A DNA stretch of 64,000 nt from Pontibacterium sp049603715 (GCA_049603715.1 JBMYSW010000009.1:62001-126000); one strand, 5' to 3'. Positions 1 through 8,832 are shown, counted from the stretch's first letter. A program made the numbers and translations. The notes: generated by a model not told the origin, from the sequence alone.

Positions 1-2
1 CT

Positions 3-1034
3 CCGGCGGTCTTATCAGCGACATACCAGCATGCCGCTTTTGCAAGCGCCGGGGTGTTTGCCGTATTTTTGTTTATTGGCGTATTGTTTGTTGTCTATGA
101 TTACCGAGCGTCGGGTCGACTGAATCGCTTAAACCGGTCACTAATAGAAGAAAAGCATGAATTAGAAACCGCCAATCGCGCCTTAGACAATGCTCTAAAA
201 CAGCAGCATGCTTTACAAACAGATTTGGCTGAAAGCAGAAAGCTCTCTGCCCTTGGGATGATGGTAGCGGGTGTTGCCCATGAGCTGAATACACCCATAG
301 GTGGTGCGCTAATCTCTATCTCTACTGTGTCTCAACGGTTATCGGCATTTAAAACGGCGGTGGAAAATGGCTTAACCAAAAGCGAGCTGGATGCCTTTAT
401 TGCCGACTCGACTGAAAGTGCAACGCTGGCACAGTCTAATCTTGAACGCTCGGCGGATATAGTGAAGCGCTTTAAACGCTTGGCTATTGAGCGTAACAGT
501 GAAGACCAAGCAAGCTTCTCTTTAATTGATGTGGTAACCGACCTAAGCCTGTCGCTGAAGCCTGCTTTACGTAAAAGTGGCGTCGAAATGGTGGTAGATG
601 TTGATGAGCAGATTCACATGACGGGTCAGCCAGGTATCTTGTCGCAAGTGTTACAAAACCTCGCCGTAAATGCTTTAACCCACGGCCTTAGCGGCCGAGA
701 AGGTGCTTGTATCATTATATCGGCAAAGCGCTTTGAGCAGAGTATGGTCGAAATATCCGTATTGGATAACGGCTGTGGTATTCCCGAAGAGCTCCTCGCT
801 TCGTTGTTCGATCCATTTGTCACTACGAAGCGTGCGTCGGGCAATACAGGCCTTGGCCTCCATTTTGTGCATCAATGGGTGACGAAAGCGCTACAAGGCA
901 GTATCACCTTTAACTCCCCTAAACATGGCGGTGCCTGTTTTACCCTCTATATTCCGCTTCAGCTCAGCGCTCAGACGAATACGACTGCGCTGCCGAGTGA
1001 TGATACTAAGCCGTTTTTGGTACTGGATGATTGA
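3..1034 (+). CDS. Sensor histidine kinase, 3' part (5' end outside window)
   Basis: The reading frame is open from the left edge, so the N-terminus (sensor part) lies outside the window; the GTG at 54 is only an internal candidate. Visible in order: one hydrophobic membrane segment (FAVFLFIGVLFVVYDY), a coiled-coil linker, a HisKA dimerisation domain with the phospho-acceptor in the box VAGVAHELNTP, and a HATPase domain with an N box (LQNLAVNALTHG), a G1 box (DNGCGIP) and a G2-like GNTGLGL. No receiver domain follows; the protein ends about 20 residues after the ATPase fold. It should autophosphorylate on His and pass phosphate to a regulator not seen here. The signal is unknown, and nothing ties it to the flagellar genes beyond position. 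Confidence 0.85.
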   Translation, partial: PAVLSATYQHAAFASAGVFAVFLFIGVLFVVYDYRASGRLNRLNRSLIEEKHELETANRALDNALKQQHALQTDLAESRKLSALGMMVAGVAHELNTPIGGALISISTVSQRLSAFKTAVENGLTKSELDAFIADSTESATLAQSNLERSADIVKRFKRLAIERNSEDQASFSLIDVVTDLSLSLKPALRKSGVEMVVDVDEQIHMTGQPGILSQVLQNLAVNALTHGLSGREGACIIISAKRFEQSMVEISVLDNGCGIPEELLASLFDPFVTTKRASGNTGLGLHFVHQWVTKALQGSITFNSPKHGGACFTLYIPLQLSAQTNTTALPSDDTKPFLVLDD

Positions 1035-1150
1035 GCCAATGAGTAGGGTGATTACTTTCGTCTACTTAAGCATAGACGTTGGCTGGTGGGAGGTGAGACG
1101 AAGTGTCGGCTGCTGTAAAGCAATATAAAACGCCTGCTCGAAGAAGTGTC

Positions 1151-1226
1151 TGGCCTCCCCGCGAGGACTCGAACCCCGATCTAAGCCTTAGGAGGGCCCT
1201 ATTCTATCCGGTTGAACTACGGGGAG
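1151..1226 (-). tRNA. tRNA-Arg (anticodon CCT)
   Basis: Read on the minus strand from 1226 to 1151, a complete 76-nt cloverleaf folds: acceptor CTCCCCG/CGGGGAG, D stem GTTC/GAAT, anticodon stem GGGCC/GGCTT (two G-U pairs) with loop CTCCTAA (anticodon CCT), T arm CGGGG-TTCGAGT-CCTCG, discriminator G and an encoded 3' CCA. It decodes AGG, a rare arginine codon. The variable loop is four bases (AGAT). Confidence 0.95.
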
Positions 1227-1238
1227 GCACGGGGGCGG

Positions 1239-1267
1239 ATTGTATACAAACTACTACCAATAGTCAC
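1239..1267 (-). promoter_or_regulatory. Sigma-70 promoter for tRNA-Arg
   Basis: On the minus strand, GTGACT (1267-1262), a 17-nt spacer and TACAAT (1244-1239) form a good -35/-10 pair ending 12 bases before the tRNA. The stretch between is very GC-rich (CCGCCCCCG), like the discriminators of stringently controlled stable-RNA promoters. Confidence 0.6.
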
Positions 1268-1395
1268 GCCAGCGTGATGTACAAGTCGGCATAAGTGACA
1301 ATACGGTGTTATATGAGGTGCGGAGTGCTTAAGGCGTTATAAGTGATAGCAGGTGAATAAGCCCTTGACGTCGCGGTGCTGATGATAACAGTAGC

Positions 1396-1881
1396 TTAAG
1401 CTTTACCGATACGGCTTTGAGCGCGATAGGGAGTGGCACTACCTTTACCATTGTAAATCTTTTCGTTGCCGTCTCGGCCGCTAACAATGGCGAGAATACG
1501 TTCGACGGTTTTTTGATTGCGTGCCGCAATTTGTCCGTTAACTGAATTCTTTTCTTTAAGGGTTTCAAGCTGCTGTTCTAGGGTTTGCCATGCTTTTTTA
1601 ATGACGGGTTGCAACTTACTTGGAGCTGATTCCATTAATGCGGTGACTCCTTGAGTGTCAGGGGTGAACTCAAATTCTCGCATTAACTCGCAACGGGCAT
1701 GATTAGCTTGAACAAAAGACTGAAGCAAACCGGTTTTTTCGGTTGTTAGTTTTGCAATCGCATCATGGTCGCGATGGGTGAGGGCCAGGTGCTCAGTTTC
1801 GAGTAGGGCGATGAGCTGATTAAGGAGCGTGCTGCTTTGCGTCAACTGTTCAACAAACTTCTCGTGCAATAGTTGGCTCAT
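1396..1881 (-). CDS. flgN: FlgN, export chaperone for hook-associated proteins
   Basis: A 161-residue, mostly helical, acidic and glutamine-rich protein with the FlgN pattern: an N-terminal helix (FVEQLTQSSTLLNQLIALLETEHLAL), a central stretch around the conserved KTGLLQSF, and a C-terminal NQKTVERILAIVSG segment. FlgN binds the C-termini of FlgK and FlgL in the cytoplasm and brings them to the type III export gate. It follows flgM by 13 bases and is surely cotranscribed with it. Length and genomic place match the family. Confidence 0.88.
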   Translation of the reverse strand: MSQLLHEKFVEQLTQSSTLLNQLIALLETEHLALTHRDHDAIAKLTTEKTGLLQSFVQANHARCELMREFEFTPDTQGVTALMESAPSKLQPVIKKAWQTLEQQLETLKEKNSVNGQIAARNQKTVERILAIVSGRDGNEKIYNGKGSATPYRAQSRIGKA

Positions 1882-1894
1882 CGTCTACTCGACG

Positions 1895-2221
1895 TTAGTT
1901 AAGTAATGCTTCGTGCTGCAACATGCCTTCTGCAATATTGCGTGCATTAATTTCATAGCTGCCATCGGCAATTTTTGCCTTGATTTCAGCTACGCGCTCT
2001 AGGTCGACATCAGGCGTGCTCGCCAGCTGCTTTTCGGCTTTTTGAAGAGCCACTGCAGCGTCACTAAAACTTACGACATCACCTTTCGCGGCCGGAGCAC
2101 TAGCAGTCGCTTGTGCAGTGGCGTTTGGCGTTGGCTTAGTCGAAGAAGCAGAATTAGCATCTGTTGTACGACCACGATTAAGTGTCTGTGACGTAGACAG
2201 ACTCGTAAATTCTATGGCCAT
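1895..2221 (-). CDS. flgM: FlgM, anti-sigma-28 factor
   Basis: A 108-residue protein with an N-terminal polar, Ala/Thr/Ser-rich, probably disordered half and a C-terminal sigma-binding half (DLERVAEIKAKIADGSYEIN...IAEGMLQHEALL), the recognisable FlgM signature. It holds FliA (encoded at 57957) inactive until the hook is finished, then is exported through the flagellar channel. Its own sigma-28 promoter lies just upstream (2256-2282), giving the usual feedback loop. First gene of the flgMN unit. Confidence 0.93.
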   Translation of the reverse strand: MAIEFTSLSTSQTLNRGRTTDANSASSTKPTPNATAQATASAPAAKGDVVSFSDAAVALQKAEKQLASTPDVDLERVAEIKAKIADGSYEINARNIAEGMLQHEALLN

Positions 2222-2255
2222 TGTTTAATCCTCAGTTTTTAAGGTCTTGTACTGT

Positions 2256-2282
2256 TTAACGGCAGTCTTTAGCAGACCTTTA
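2256..2282 (-). promoter_or_regulatory. Sigma-28 (FliA) promoter for flgMN
   Basis: On the minus strand TAAAGGTC, an 11-nt spacer and GCCGTTAA match the FliA consensus TAAAGTTT-N11-GCCGATAA with exact spacing. It ends 34 bases before the flgM start and lies between flgA and flgM, so flgMN can be expressed separately from flgA. Confidence 0.8.
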
Positions 2283-2329
2283 GGAACTTTTTACAATTTT
2301 TTTATTATACCAAAACCGTTGGCTGAATT

Positions 2330-3058
2330 CTATCCAGGAGTCCTTACTAAGCCGCTGGAAACCACAAAAGCTTTCACTATTTTTCCACTTTTATCGTTCT
2401 TGACGGCAATCTGCTCACCTTGTTTGCCGTTGTCTAATGCCGTACCAGTGCTGCGAATAGATACACTGCCTCTTAGCGCCTCAATGACCACGGCATCTCC
2501 TTTTTTGATTAGTTCTGCTGCCTCGACATGGCTTGGCTTAAGAATGCGTCCGCGGGGAATGGCGCGGCGGGTGCTTTGACCTTGCAGTGAGTTTAAGTCG
2601 ACAAAGTATTGACCGCGAAGCGCGAGTACATCCTTGCTTTGCAGTAAAAGGTCGTTCGCGCCAAGGCTTTGTGCTTTAGAAAGTGGCTTGGCGGCCGTTA
2701 CAACCGGAAGCCATACGCTAACTTGAGTGCTCAAATAGACTTTCCAGCCAGGGTTTTCGCAGTGCGCACGCAAGCTAATGCGGCTTTGAATGCGGCTGGG
2801 AAGCTCAAAAATAAGGGGTAAGCGACATTTTTCTAGATTTAGCCCTTTACTTGGTGGCTTAACGTCTATACTCAAGGTAGCGCTTGGATAAAGTTCGAGT
2901 AGATGAGCCTGTAAAAACTGGCTCGCTTCTGTAGTGAGCTGGCGCTGAAACTGGCGAGAGACGTCACTATAGGCCTCGCTACTACCAACGACTAGCATGA
3001 CGCCGATGACGGAGGTTAGCAGTCGATAACAAGATGATTTAAAACCTCGGTTGTTCAT
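2330..3058 (-). CDS. flgA: FlgA, P-ring assembly chaperone
   Basis: A 242-residue protein with an N-terminal signal peptide (hydrophobic run LLTSVIGVMLVVGSS) and the C-terminal SAF-type FlgA domain (LSKAQSLGANDLLLQSKDV, RAIPRGRILKPSHVE, KKGDAVVIEA, GLVRTPG). It acts in the periplasm, helping FlgI form the P ring around the rod. It is transcribed away from cheV; the 62-base gap must hold both promoters. In Pseudomonas-type systems flgA neighbours flgMN in the same way. Confidence 0.93.
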   Translation of the reverse strand: MNNRGFKSSCYRLLTSVIGVMLVVGSSEAYSDVSRQFQRQLTTEASQFLQAHLLELYPSATLSIDVKPPSKGLNLEKCRLPLIFELPSRIQSRISLRAHCENPGWKVYLSTQVSVWLPVVTAAKPLSKAQSLGANDLLLQSKDVLALRGQYFVDLNSLQGQSTRRAIPRGRILKPSHVEAAELIKKGDAVVIEALRGSVSIRSTGTALDNGKQGEQIAVKNDKSGKIVKAFVVSSGLVRTPG

Positions 3059-3120
3059 CGCGTGCTCGGTAGTGGTAAGGATTCGGTTCAGATAATTATA
3101 AGGTACGGGATAGATAGATC

Positions 3121-4065
3121 ATGTCAGGTATCCTAGATAGTGTAAACCTACGTACCCAGATGGTTGGACAAAACCGTTTGGAGCTATTGTTGTTTGGTCT
3201 TGAAACCTCTCAGCGATTTGGCATTAACGTTTTTAAGGTGCGCGAAGTGCTGCAATGCCCTTCACTTACCGAAGTGCCTAGGCAAACATCGGCCATTAAA
3301 GGTATGGCCCACATTCGCGGCGAAACTATTCCTGTATTAGACCTTTCTGAGGCGGTAGGTCGGGACGCCATTCCCAATGAGGAGCGCTCAAAGTGTTTTC
3401 TAATTGTGGTGGAGTACAACCGACGCACGCTTGCTTTTTTGGTACGACAAGTCGATCGAATTCTTAATACGCAGTGGGATCAGATTACTGCCCCCCCTGC
3501 AGAAATCGGTGTTGAGAACTACCTCACCGCGATCTTTGAATATGAGGGTGAGTTGGTTGAAATTATCGATGTCGAGCAAATTCTCGCTGACCTTTACCCA
3601 CCTTCGACAGAAGTGAGTAAGGAAGTTGCTGACGATAATGTAAGAACTCAAGCAACCCAGCACCATGTGCTTATTGTCGACGACTCTTCCGTGGCTCGGA
3701 CGCAAATGCGTAAAAGTCTCGAAGGGCTTGGTTTAAAAGTAACTGCTGCGAATAACGGTCGAATCGCTTGGGAGTTGTTGTCGGATATTGTCGCTAAAGG
3801 TTTAGACGTCAACGAAGTCTTTTTAATGATGATTTCGGACATCGAAATGCCAGAGATGGATGGATATACTCTGACCTCGCATGTTCGCGGCGATGAGCGA
3901 ACCAAAGGCATGCATGTCATCTTACACACCTCCCTCTCGGGTGGGTTTAACGTTTCAATGGTCAAAAAAGTAGGCGCAGACGGCTTCTTAGCGAAGTTTA
4001 ACCCTGACGACTTGGCGTCTGCGGTAGTATCTCGTTTACGTGCGGTGGATAAGCAAGTGGTATAG
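3121..4065 (+). CDS. cheV: CheV, CheW-like coupling protein with receiver domain
   Basis: A 314-residue protein. Residues about 1-165 form a CheW-like domain (LLLFGLETSQRFGINVFKVREV...IRGETIPVLDLSEAV); residues about 178-310 form a receiver domain with VLIVDDSS and the phospho-acceptor Asp at about 240 in SDIEMPEMDGY. CheV couples chemoreceptors to CheA and can be phosphorylated by it, which helps adaptation. It forms a two-gene unit with cheR, 26 bases downstream, directly before the flgB operon, as in Vibrio and Pseudomonas. Confidence 0.95.
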   Translation: MSGILDSVNLRTQMVGQNRLELLLFGLETSQRFGINVFKVREVLQCPSLTEVPRQTSAIKGMAHIRGETIPVLDLSEAVGRDAIPNEERSKCFLIVVEYNRRTLAFLVRQVDRILNTQWDQITAPPAEIGVENYLTAIFEYEGELVEIIDVEQILADLYPPSTEVSKEVADDNVRTQATQHHVLIVDDSSVARTQMRKSLEGLGLKVTAANNGRIAWELLSDIVAKGLDVNEVFLMMISDIEMPEMDGYTLTSHVRGDERTKGMHVILHTSLSGGFNVSMVKKVGADGFLAKFNPDDLASAVVSRLRAVDKQVV

Positions 4066-4091
4066 CTTGCGATGAGTGTGAGGCTGTATTT

Positions 4092-4946
4092 ATGTCCTTA
4101 ACTGCAATTTCGAGCCAAAGCTTCACCATTACGGACGAAGACTTTTTGCTTTTTTGTCAGTTTCTCGAAGAGGGGTGCGGTATTGTATTGGCCAGCCATA
4201 AGCAATACCTCGTTCAGAGTCGCTTATCAAAAATTATGGTTGAGGCATCTTGCGGGACTCTCAAAGAGCTAATCGTCAAGCTCAAGAATAACGCTCCACG
4301 CGGTCTGAAGGAGCGTGTAATTGATGCAATGACGACTAATGAAACGCTCTGGTTTCGCGATGGTCACCCATTTGAAATTTTTCGCACTCAAATTTTGCCA
4401 GAGTTTGCAAGCCAAGGCGGCGGTAGACTTCGCGTTTGGTCAGCGGCTTGCTCTAGTGGTCAAGAACCCTACTCATTGAACATGGTATTTGATGAGTACA
4501 AAAAAGCGAACTTGGGCTCGAGTATATCCAGTGTAGACATTGTCGCGACGGATATTTCGAGTGAAATTTTGGCGCAAGCAAAATCCGGTACCTATGAAAA
4601 CCTCGCGATTGGACGAGGTTTATCCCCAGAGCGACAAGCAGCGTACTTTGACGAGTTACCCGACGGGCGATGGCAAATTAAGCGAGAAATGAAAGCGAAC
4701 ATCAACTTTCAGAGCCTCAACCTAATGGGCAGCTTTCAAGCGATGGGGCTGTTTGATGTGATTTTTTGCCGAAACGTTTTAATTTACTTTTCGGCCGATA
4801 AAAAACGCGAAATCATCACCAAACTGCACAAACAGCTGAAGCCTAATGGTTACTTGTTTCTGGGCGCATCTGAGTCCATGTCAGGTCTAGACGATCTCTT
4901 CGAAATGGTGCATTGCCGACCGGGCATTCTCTACAAAGCAATTTAA
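4092..4946 (+). CDS. cheR: CheR, chemoreceptor glutamate methyltransferase
   Basis: A 284-residue protein with the CheR all-alpha N-terminal domain (FCQFLEEGCGIVLASHKQYLVQSRL) and an S-adenosylmethionine-binding domain (LRVWSAACSSGQEPYSLNM; FDVIFCRNVLIYF). It methylates glutamates on methyl-accepting chemotaxis proteins and works against CheB (61981). It shares the cheV transcript and is followed at once by a strong terminator. Confidence 0.95.
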   Translation: MSLTAISSQSFTITDEDFLLFCQFLEEGCGIVLASHKQYLVQSRLSKIMVEASCGTLKELIVKLKNNAPRGLKERVIDAMTTNETLWFRDGHPFEIFRTQILPEFASQGGGRLRVWSAACSSGQEPYSLNMVFDEYKKANLGSSISSVDIVATDISSEILAQAKSGTYENLAIGRGLSPERQAAYFDELPDGRWQIKREMKANINFQSLNLMGSFQAMGLFDVIFCRNVLIYFSADKKREIITKLHKQLKPNGYLFLGASESMSGLDDLFEMVHCRPGILYKAI

Positions 4947-4950
4947 CAAG

Positions 4951-4973
4951 GGGCGGTTTATCCGCCCTTTTTT
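4951..4973 (+). terminator. Rho-independent terminator after cheR
   Basis: Perfect stem GGGCGG/CCGCCC with a five-base loop followed by TTTTTT, starting four bases after the cheR stop. Confidence 0.9.
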
Positions 4974-5029
4974 GTGCGCCAGTGTTTTTTCTTATCGGCA
5001 ATAGCCGCGACAAGCGGCCAAAAGTGGCA

Positions 5030-5058
5030 AAGCGGCAAGCGGTAAAGCCTTGCCGCTT
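5030..5058. repeat. GGCAAG/CTTGCC inverted repeat upstream of flgB
   Basis: Perfect 10-bp inverted repeat AAGCGGCAAG ... CTTGCCGCTT around a 9-nt centre, inside a cluster of further GGCAA and GCGG words (about 4996-5042). It lies 60-90 bases upstream of the flgB sigma-54 promoter, the usual place for an enhancer-binding activator. FleR is the likely ligand by inference only; the repeat could instead act as a second terminator hairpin. Confidence 0.5.
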
Positions 5059-5118
5059 CTGGTCTTTTGATTCTTGTATATTTATTTAAATATTTGATAT
5101 TTAAGTATTTTATTAAGT

Positions 5119-5134
5119 TGGAATAGCATTTGCT
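5119..5134 (+). promoter_or_regulatory. Sigma-54 promoter for flgBCDE
   Basis: TGGAATAGCATTTGCT has the invariant GG (-24) and GC (-12) with the exact 10-base separation and the TTTGCT -12 element. Predicted transcript start is near 5146, about 20 bases before the flgB ATG. The upstream half is weaker than the flgF site. Confidence 0.65.
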
Positions 5135-5166
5135 TATTGCTGTGTATAACAAGCGAGGTTCCCGAC

Positions 5167-5580
5167 ATGGCCATTAACTTTGATTCAGCACTAGGAATTC
5201 ACGACGACGCAATGCTACTGCGTACGCAGCGTGCAGAGATCATTGCTAACAATATTGCAAACGCCGATACGCCAAATTACTTGGCTCGCGATATTGATTT
5301 TGCCCAAGCGCTAGAAGACGCCATGTCACCAACAGAATCAACCCTTAAGCCTGTACAGCTCAACACCACGAATACAGGCCATATGGAAGGGATTGTTAAC
5401 CCAGGTTTTGCGGCCGAAATGATGTACCGCACACCAATCCAGGCATCTGTTGATGGAAACACCGTAGATTCTCAGGGCGAAATGGCCCGCTACACAGAGA
5501 ACGCGGTAGGCTTCCAAGCTTCGTTTACTTTTTTAGACCGAAAGTTTAAAGGCTTAGAAAAAGCCATTAAGGGTGAATAA
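5167..5580 (+). CDS. flgB: FlgB, proximal rod protein
   Basis: 137 residues from the ATG at 5167 (Shine-Dalgarno GAGG just before); an upstream in-frame TTG at 5137 is unlikely because it overlaps the promoter. The N-terminal rod motif is clear (LRTQRAEIIANNIANADTPNYLARDIDF split around ANNIANADTP), and the C-terminus GFQASFTFLDRKFKGL is typical. FlgB joins the MS ring/FliE to the rod and is exported by the flagellar type III system without a signal peptide. First gene of flgBCDE; three bases before flgC. Confidence 0.95.
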   Translation: MAINFDSALGIHDDAMLLRTQRAEIIANNIANADTPNYLARDIDFAQALEDAMSPTESTLKPVQLNTTNTGHMEGIVNPGFAAEMMYRTPIQASVDGNTVDSQGEMARYTENAVGFQASFTFLDRKFKGLEKAIKGE

Positions 5581-5582
5581 TC

Positions 5583-6023
5583 ATGTCATTGAGTAACGTG
5601 TTCGGTATTTCTGGTTCGGCGATGAGCGCGCAAACTGTGCGCCTAAATACCACCGCCAGTAACTTGGCAAACGCAGAAAGTGTTAGCTCAAGTGTGGACG
5701 AAACTTATCGTGCACGTAAGCCAGTGTTTGCGCTTAAGGCGTTAACCGATGATACGGGTTTGCTCGAACAGTCACAGCACGATATTGCTCCGGGGCAAGG
5801 GGTCGAGGTCAAAGCCATTGTCGAAAGCGATGCACCACTGCGACCAGTGTACAACCCAAGCCACCCAATGGCAGATGAAGCAGGTTATGTGTACTACCCC
5901 AATGTGAACGTAGTCGAAGAAATGGCAGACATGATCTCGGCATCGCGCTCGTTTCAGGTGAACGCAGAAATCATGAACACGGCGAAGCAAATGATGCAAC
6001 GTGCGTTAACCCTCGGTCAGTAA
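5583..6023 (+). CDS. flgC: FlgC, proximal rod protein
   Basis: 146 residues with the rod/hook N-terminal motif (MSAQTVRLNTTASNLANAES), the FlgC signature YPNVNVVEEMADMI and a C-terminal ASRSFQVNAEIMNTAKQMMQ helix that packs in the rod coiled coil. It builds the proximal rod with FlgB and FlgF. Tightly packed between flgB and flgD. Confidence 0.96.
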   Translation: MSLSNVFGISGSAMSAQTVRLNTTASNLANAESVSSSVDETYRARKPVFALKALTDDTGLLEQSQHDIAPGQGVEVKAIVESDAPLRPVYNPSHPMADEAGYVYYPNVNVVEEMADMISASRSFQVNAEIMNTAKQMMQRALTLGQ

Positions 6024-6041
6024 TTTAAGAGGAGATAACAA

Positions 6042-6719
6042 ATGGCAGATATCAATGGTGTGGGCTCCTCTAGCTCAATCTACGAAACCATTAATGCGTC
6101 TAACTCATCGACGGAAACCACGTCTGAGGCAGAAGATACGAGCGAGATGTTTATGCAGTTGATGATTGCACAGCTGCAAAACCAAAGCCCAACGAGTCCA
6201 GCAGATACCGCTGACTTTATGCAACAAATTTCTAATATGTCGACGGTTGAGAGCATTATTGGCCTTAATGACACCATGGAAAATTTGAGCTCTTCGTTAA
6301 TGACGAGTCAGGCGGCCCTGCAAGCGTCGTCCATGGTGGGTCAGTCGGCTTTTGTGAAAACTGACCAAGGCGTAGTGTCTGAAGGCAGTGATGTATCCGG
6401 TATGGTGAGCATCCCCGTTAGCGTGTCGGACGCACGTGTGAAGGTCTATGACAGCTCAGGCGATTTGGTTGATACCGTTCAGCTCGGACCGCTTGCCTCA
6501 GGCGATCATCAATTTACTTGGCAGTCAGACGGCTTTGATGATGGCAACTATACCTTTGTGGCCGAAGGCCAAGGGGATGACGGTTACGAAACTGCCGAAA
6601 GTTATATTGGTCATACCATTAGCAGTGTGACTCTCGGTCAAAACGGTATCGGCATGACAGTAAATACCACAGCAGGCTCAATTAGCATGAGCGATGTTAA
6701 ACAGCTAGGTCAGGGTTAG
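6042..6719 (+). CDS. flgD: FlgD, hook cap and scaffolding protein
   Basis: 225 residues. The conserved N-terminal export/cap region reads MFMQLMIAQLQNQSP...DTADFMQQISNMSTVE, followed by the FlgD Ig-like/Tudor part with the GDHQFTWQSDGFDDGNY signature. FlgD caps the growing hook so FlgE subunits can insert and is later displaced. Its start is preceded by GAGGAG. Ten bases before flgE. Confidence 0.95.
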   Translation: MADINGVGSSSSIYETINASNSSTETTSEAEDTSEMFMQLMIAQLQNQSPTSPADTADFMQQISNMSTVESIIGLNDTMENLSSSLMTSQAALQASSMVGQSAFVKTDQGVVSEGSDVSGMVSIPVSVSDARVKVYDSSGDLVDTVQLGPLASGDHQFTWQSDGFDDGNYTFVAEGQGDDGYETAESYIGHTISSVTLGQNGIGMTVNTTAGSISMSDVKQLGQG

Positions 6720-6728
6720 GAGAGTAAC

Positions 6729-8768
6729 ATGGCAGGTTTTAATACAGCAGTCACCGGCATCAAAGCCGCACAAACAGACCTAGATGTAACAGGCAACAAC
6801 ATTGCTAACGCCAGTACTGTGGGCTTTAAAGCATCGCGTACCGAGTTTGGTGATATTTACACTACCGCGGTAGTCGGTGCGGGTACATCAAACGTTGCAG
6901 GCTCCGGTGTAACCGTGAGTGATATCGCACAAGACTTTCAGGCGGGTACTATTGAATTTACAAACTCTAACCTTGATTTGGCGATTGATGGCTCGGGCTT
7001 CTTTCAGTTAGACGATGGTCAAGGGGGTGTGACCTACACACGCGCAGGCTCGTTTGAGCTAGACAAAGACGGCTATGTGGTGTCTAAGACCGGCAAATAT
7101 CTTCAGGGCTATGGTCTTGATGAGCAAGGTAACCAATTGCCGATTACCAACCTAGCGGTAACTCAAAAAGAGAGTGCGCCACATGCCACCGAAAACATCG
7201 GCTTGTCGTTTAACATCGACGCAGCGCTTGAGTCTGCCGACCTTGCAACGGTATACGATAAAACGAATGCTAATTCGTTTTCATACACCACGACTGTTGA
7301 GACTTTTGATAGCTTAGGTAACGCTCAAGCAATCAAGTTCAACTACGCTGAACAGCGCCCTGTTCGCGAAACCTATGACTTTACTTTGGATGACTCAGGT
7401 GCAACGATTCCTGTAACGGTTGCTGGCATTGCTATTACCGACATTGAAGCTACGTCTGCGGTAACTGGCGACCATAACTGGGACTCAACGACTAAGTTAG
7501 TAACACTTGATAGCGATATCGCTGCTGACATTGAAGCGGCTGATCCGCGTATTGATACAGATTCTTTTCGTTGGGATGATACAACCGCAACGCTAACCTT
7601 TGAGTTTAAGTCTGAGTTTAGCCAATACGGTGAATTACCAGATGTTTCGCAAAGTGGTACTGACTTAACACCAACTAACTTGTCAGATTCGAATAACCCA
7701 GAAACACGCACAGCGAACGAAGTTCAAACGTTTATTATCGATGAAAACGATAATACTAAGTTTGATGCGACTACGGGTTACCTCATTAACGACGTTTCTC
7801 TTGTGATTGGTGGTGTAACGATTACTCTGGATGCTGCAGATAACCTAACAGCTGATGAAGTAGGCGAAACAATCACAGCCTCATCTCAGCGTATTATTGA
7901 CCAAAACCCAGATATTCAGGGTGTTCAGTACAACGCATCAAGTAATACGGTTTACATCACCTGGACCGCTGAGTCCGGCGATGTAGACCCTATTGCGACT
8001 GAGAACGAAGACGATGTCTTTTTAACCTCCAATGCGGGCTCTGACCCTGCGGCTCAGGAGGGTGACAACTCTTGGATGAGTGTTTACCGTGTTTATGCTT
8101 ATTTGAATGACACCGAGCAGCTGGCGATGGATCGTACATCTGATGTTGCGAATGGTGAAACACCTGAGCCAGGTCCAATCATCATTAAGTTTGACACCCG
8201 TACCGGTGTGCTCAACTCCATTGATGGTGAAGAGATTTTAAATGGCGGTGCCGTTCCGAGCATCACTATTTTGGGTGCCGACCCCGCTAACCCAAATGAC
8301 GATATTCTAGAGTCAGATACCGATAACCTTAAAGGTATCCAAATGGATATCGAAGGCGCGAGCCAGTTTGCGTCTGACTCTATCGTAAAATCATCGACTC
8401 AAGACGGCTACACCAAGGGTGATCTTGTGGGTGTAACCTTCGCTGAGACCGGTGAAATGGTGGCGAGCTTCAGTAACGGTCAGCGTCAAAATCTTGGTTT
8501 GGTTGCTGTTGCTACGTTCGAAAACCAAGCAGGCTTACAGCCTGCCGGTGATACTGAGTGGGCAGCAACATTGACCTCAGGACAGGCGATTCTTAACCCA
8601 CCGGGTGCGGGTTTGAACGGGTCGCTGCAGTCGGCTGCGCTTGAACAGTCAAACGTGGACCTATCAGAAGAGTTGGTTAACCTGATTGAGTCGCAGCGTA
8701 ACTATCAGGCGAACTCTAAAACCCTTGAAACCCTAAATACCGTAACGCAAGCCATCTTGCAAATCTAA
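6729..8768 (+). CDS. flgE: FlgE, hook protein (unusually long)
   Basis: 679 residues against about 400 in enteric FlgE. The N-terminal rod/hook motif (GIKAAQTDLDVTGNNIANASTVGFKASRTEFGD, taken in parts), the 'TRAGSFELDKDGYVVS' core and the C-terminal SNVDLSEELVNLIESQRNYQANSKTLETLN helix are intact. The extra length, roughly residues 215-480, is an acidic Asp/Thr-rich insertion in the surface-exposed domains and is probably variable between strains. Long hook proteins are known in marine and Pseudomonas-type bacteria. Last gene of flgBCDE, followed by a terminator. Confidence 0.94.
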   Translation: MAGFNTAVTGIKAAQTDLDVTGNNIANASTVGFKASRTEFGDIYTTAVVGAGTSNVAGSGVTVSDIAQDFQAGTIEFTNSNLDLAIDGSGFFQLDDGQGGVTYTRAGSFELDKDGYVVSKTGKYLQGYGLDEQGNQLPITNLAVTQKESAPHATENIGLSFNIDAALESADLATVYDKTNANSFSYTTTVETFDSLGNAQAIKFNYAEQRPVRETYDFTLDDSGATIPVTVAGIAITDIEATSAVTGDHNWDSTTKLVTLDSDIAADIEAADPRIDTDSFRWDDTTATLTFEFKSEFSQYGELPDVSQSGTDLTPTNLSDSNNPETRTANEVQTFIIDENDNTKFDATTGYLINDVSLVIGGVTITLDAADNLTADEVGETITASSQRIIDQNPDIQGVQYNASSNTVYITWTAESGDVDPIATENEDDVFLTSNAGSDPAAQEGDNSWMSVYRVYAYLNDTEQLAMDRTSDVANGETPEPGPIIIKFDTRTGVLNSIDGEEILNGGAVPSITILGADPANPNDDILESDTDNLKGIQMDIEGASQFASDSIVKSSTQDGYTKGDLVGVTFAETGEMVASFSNGQRQNLGLVAVATFENQAGLQPAGDTEWAATLTSGQAILNPPGAGLNGSLQSAALEQSNVDLSEELVNLIESQRNYQANSKTLETLNTVTQAILQI

Positions 8769-8775
8769 CGGTGAT

Positions 8776-8805
8776 CGCGCCCCATATTCGTTGGGGCGCG
8801 TTTAT
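8776..8805 (+). terminator. Terminator after flgE
   Basis: Perfect 8-bp stem CGCGCCCC/GGGGCGCG with a 9-nt loop, followed by TTTATTTAT. It separates flgBCDE from flgFGHIJKL. Confidence 0.82.
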
Positions 8806-8832
8806 TTATCCCTTCTTTTTAGGCTGCAAGCC

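Noticed and set aside
1059..1078. CGTCTA/TAGACG inverted repeat after the histidine kinase gene
   Set aside because: Short stem without a T tract on either side; not convincing as a terminator of the kinase or the tRNA.
4992..4999. GCCGATAA on the minus strand near the cheR terminator (TTATCGGC on plus)
   Set aside because: The -35 position reads CCGCTTGT, no match, and nothing lies downstream on that strand except antisense cheR.
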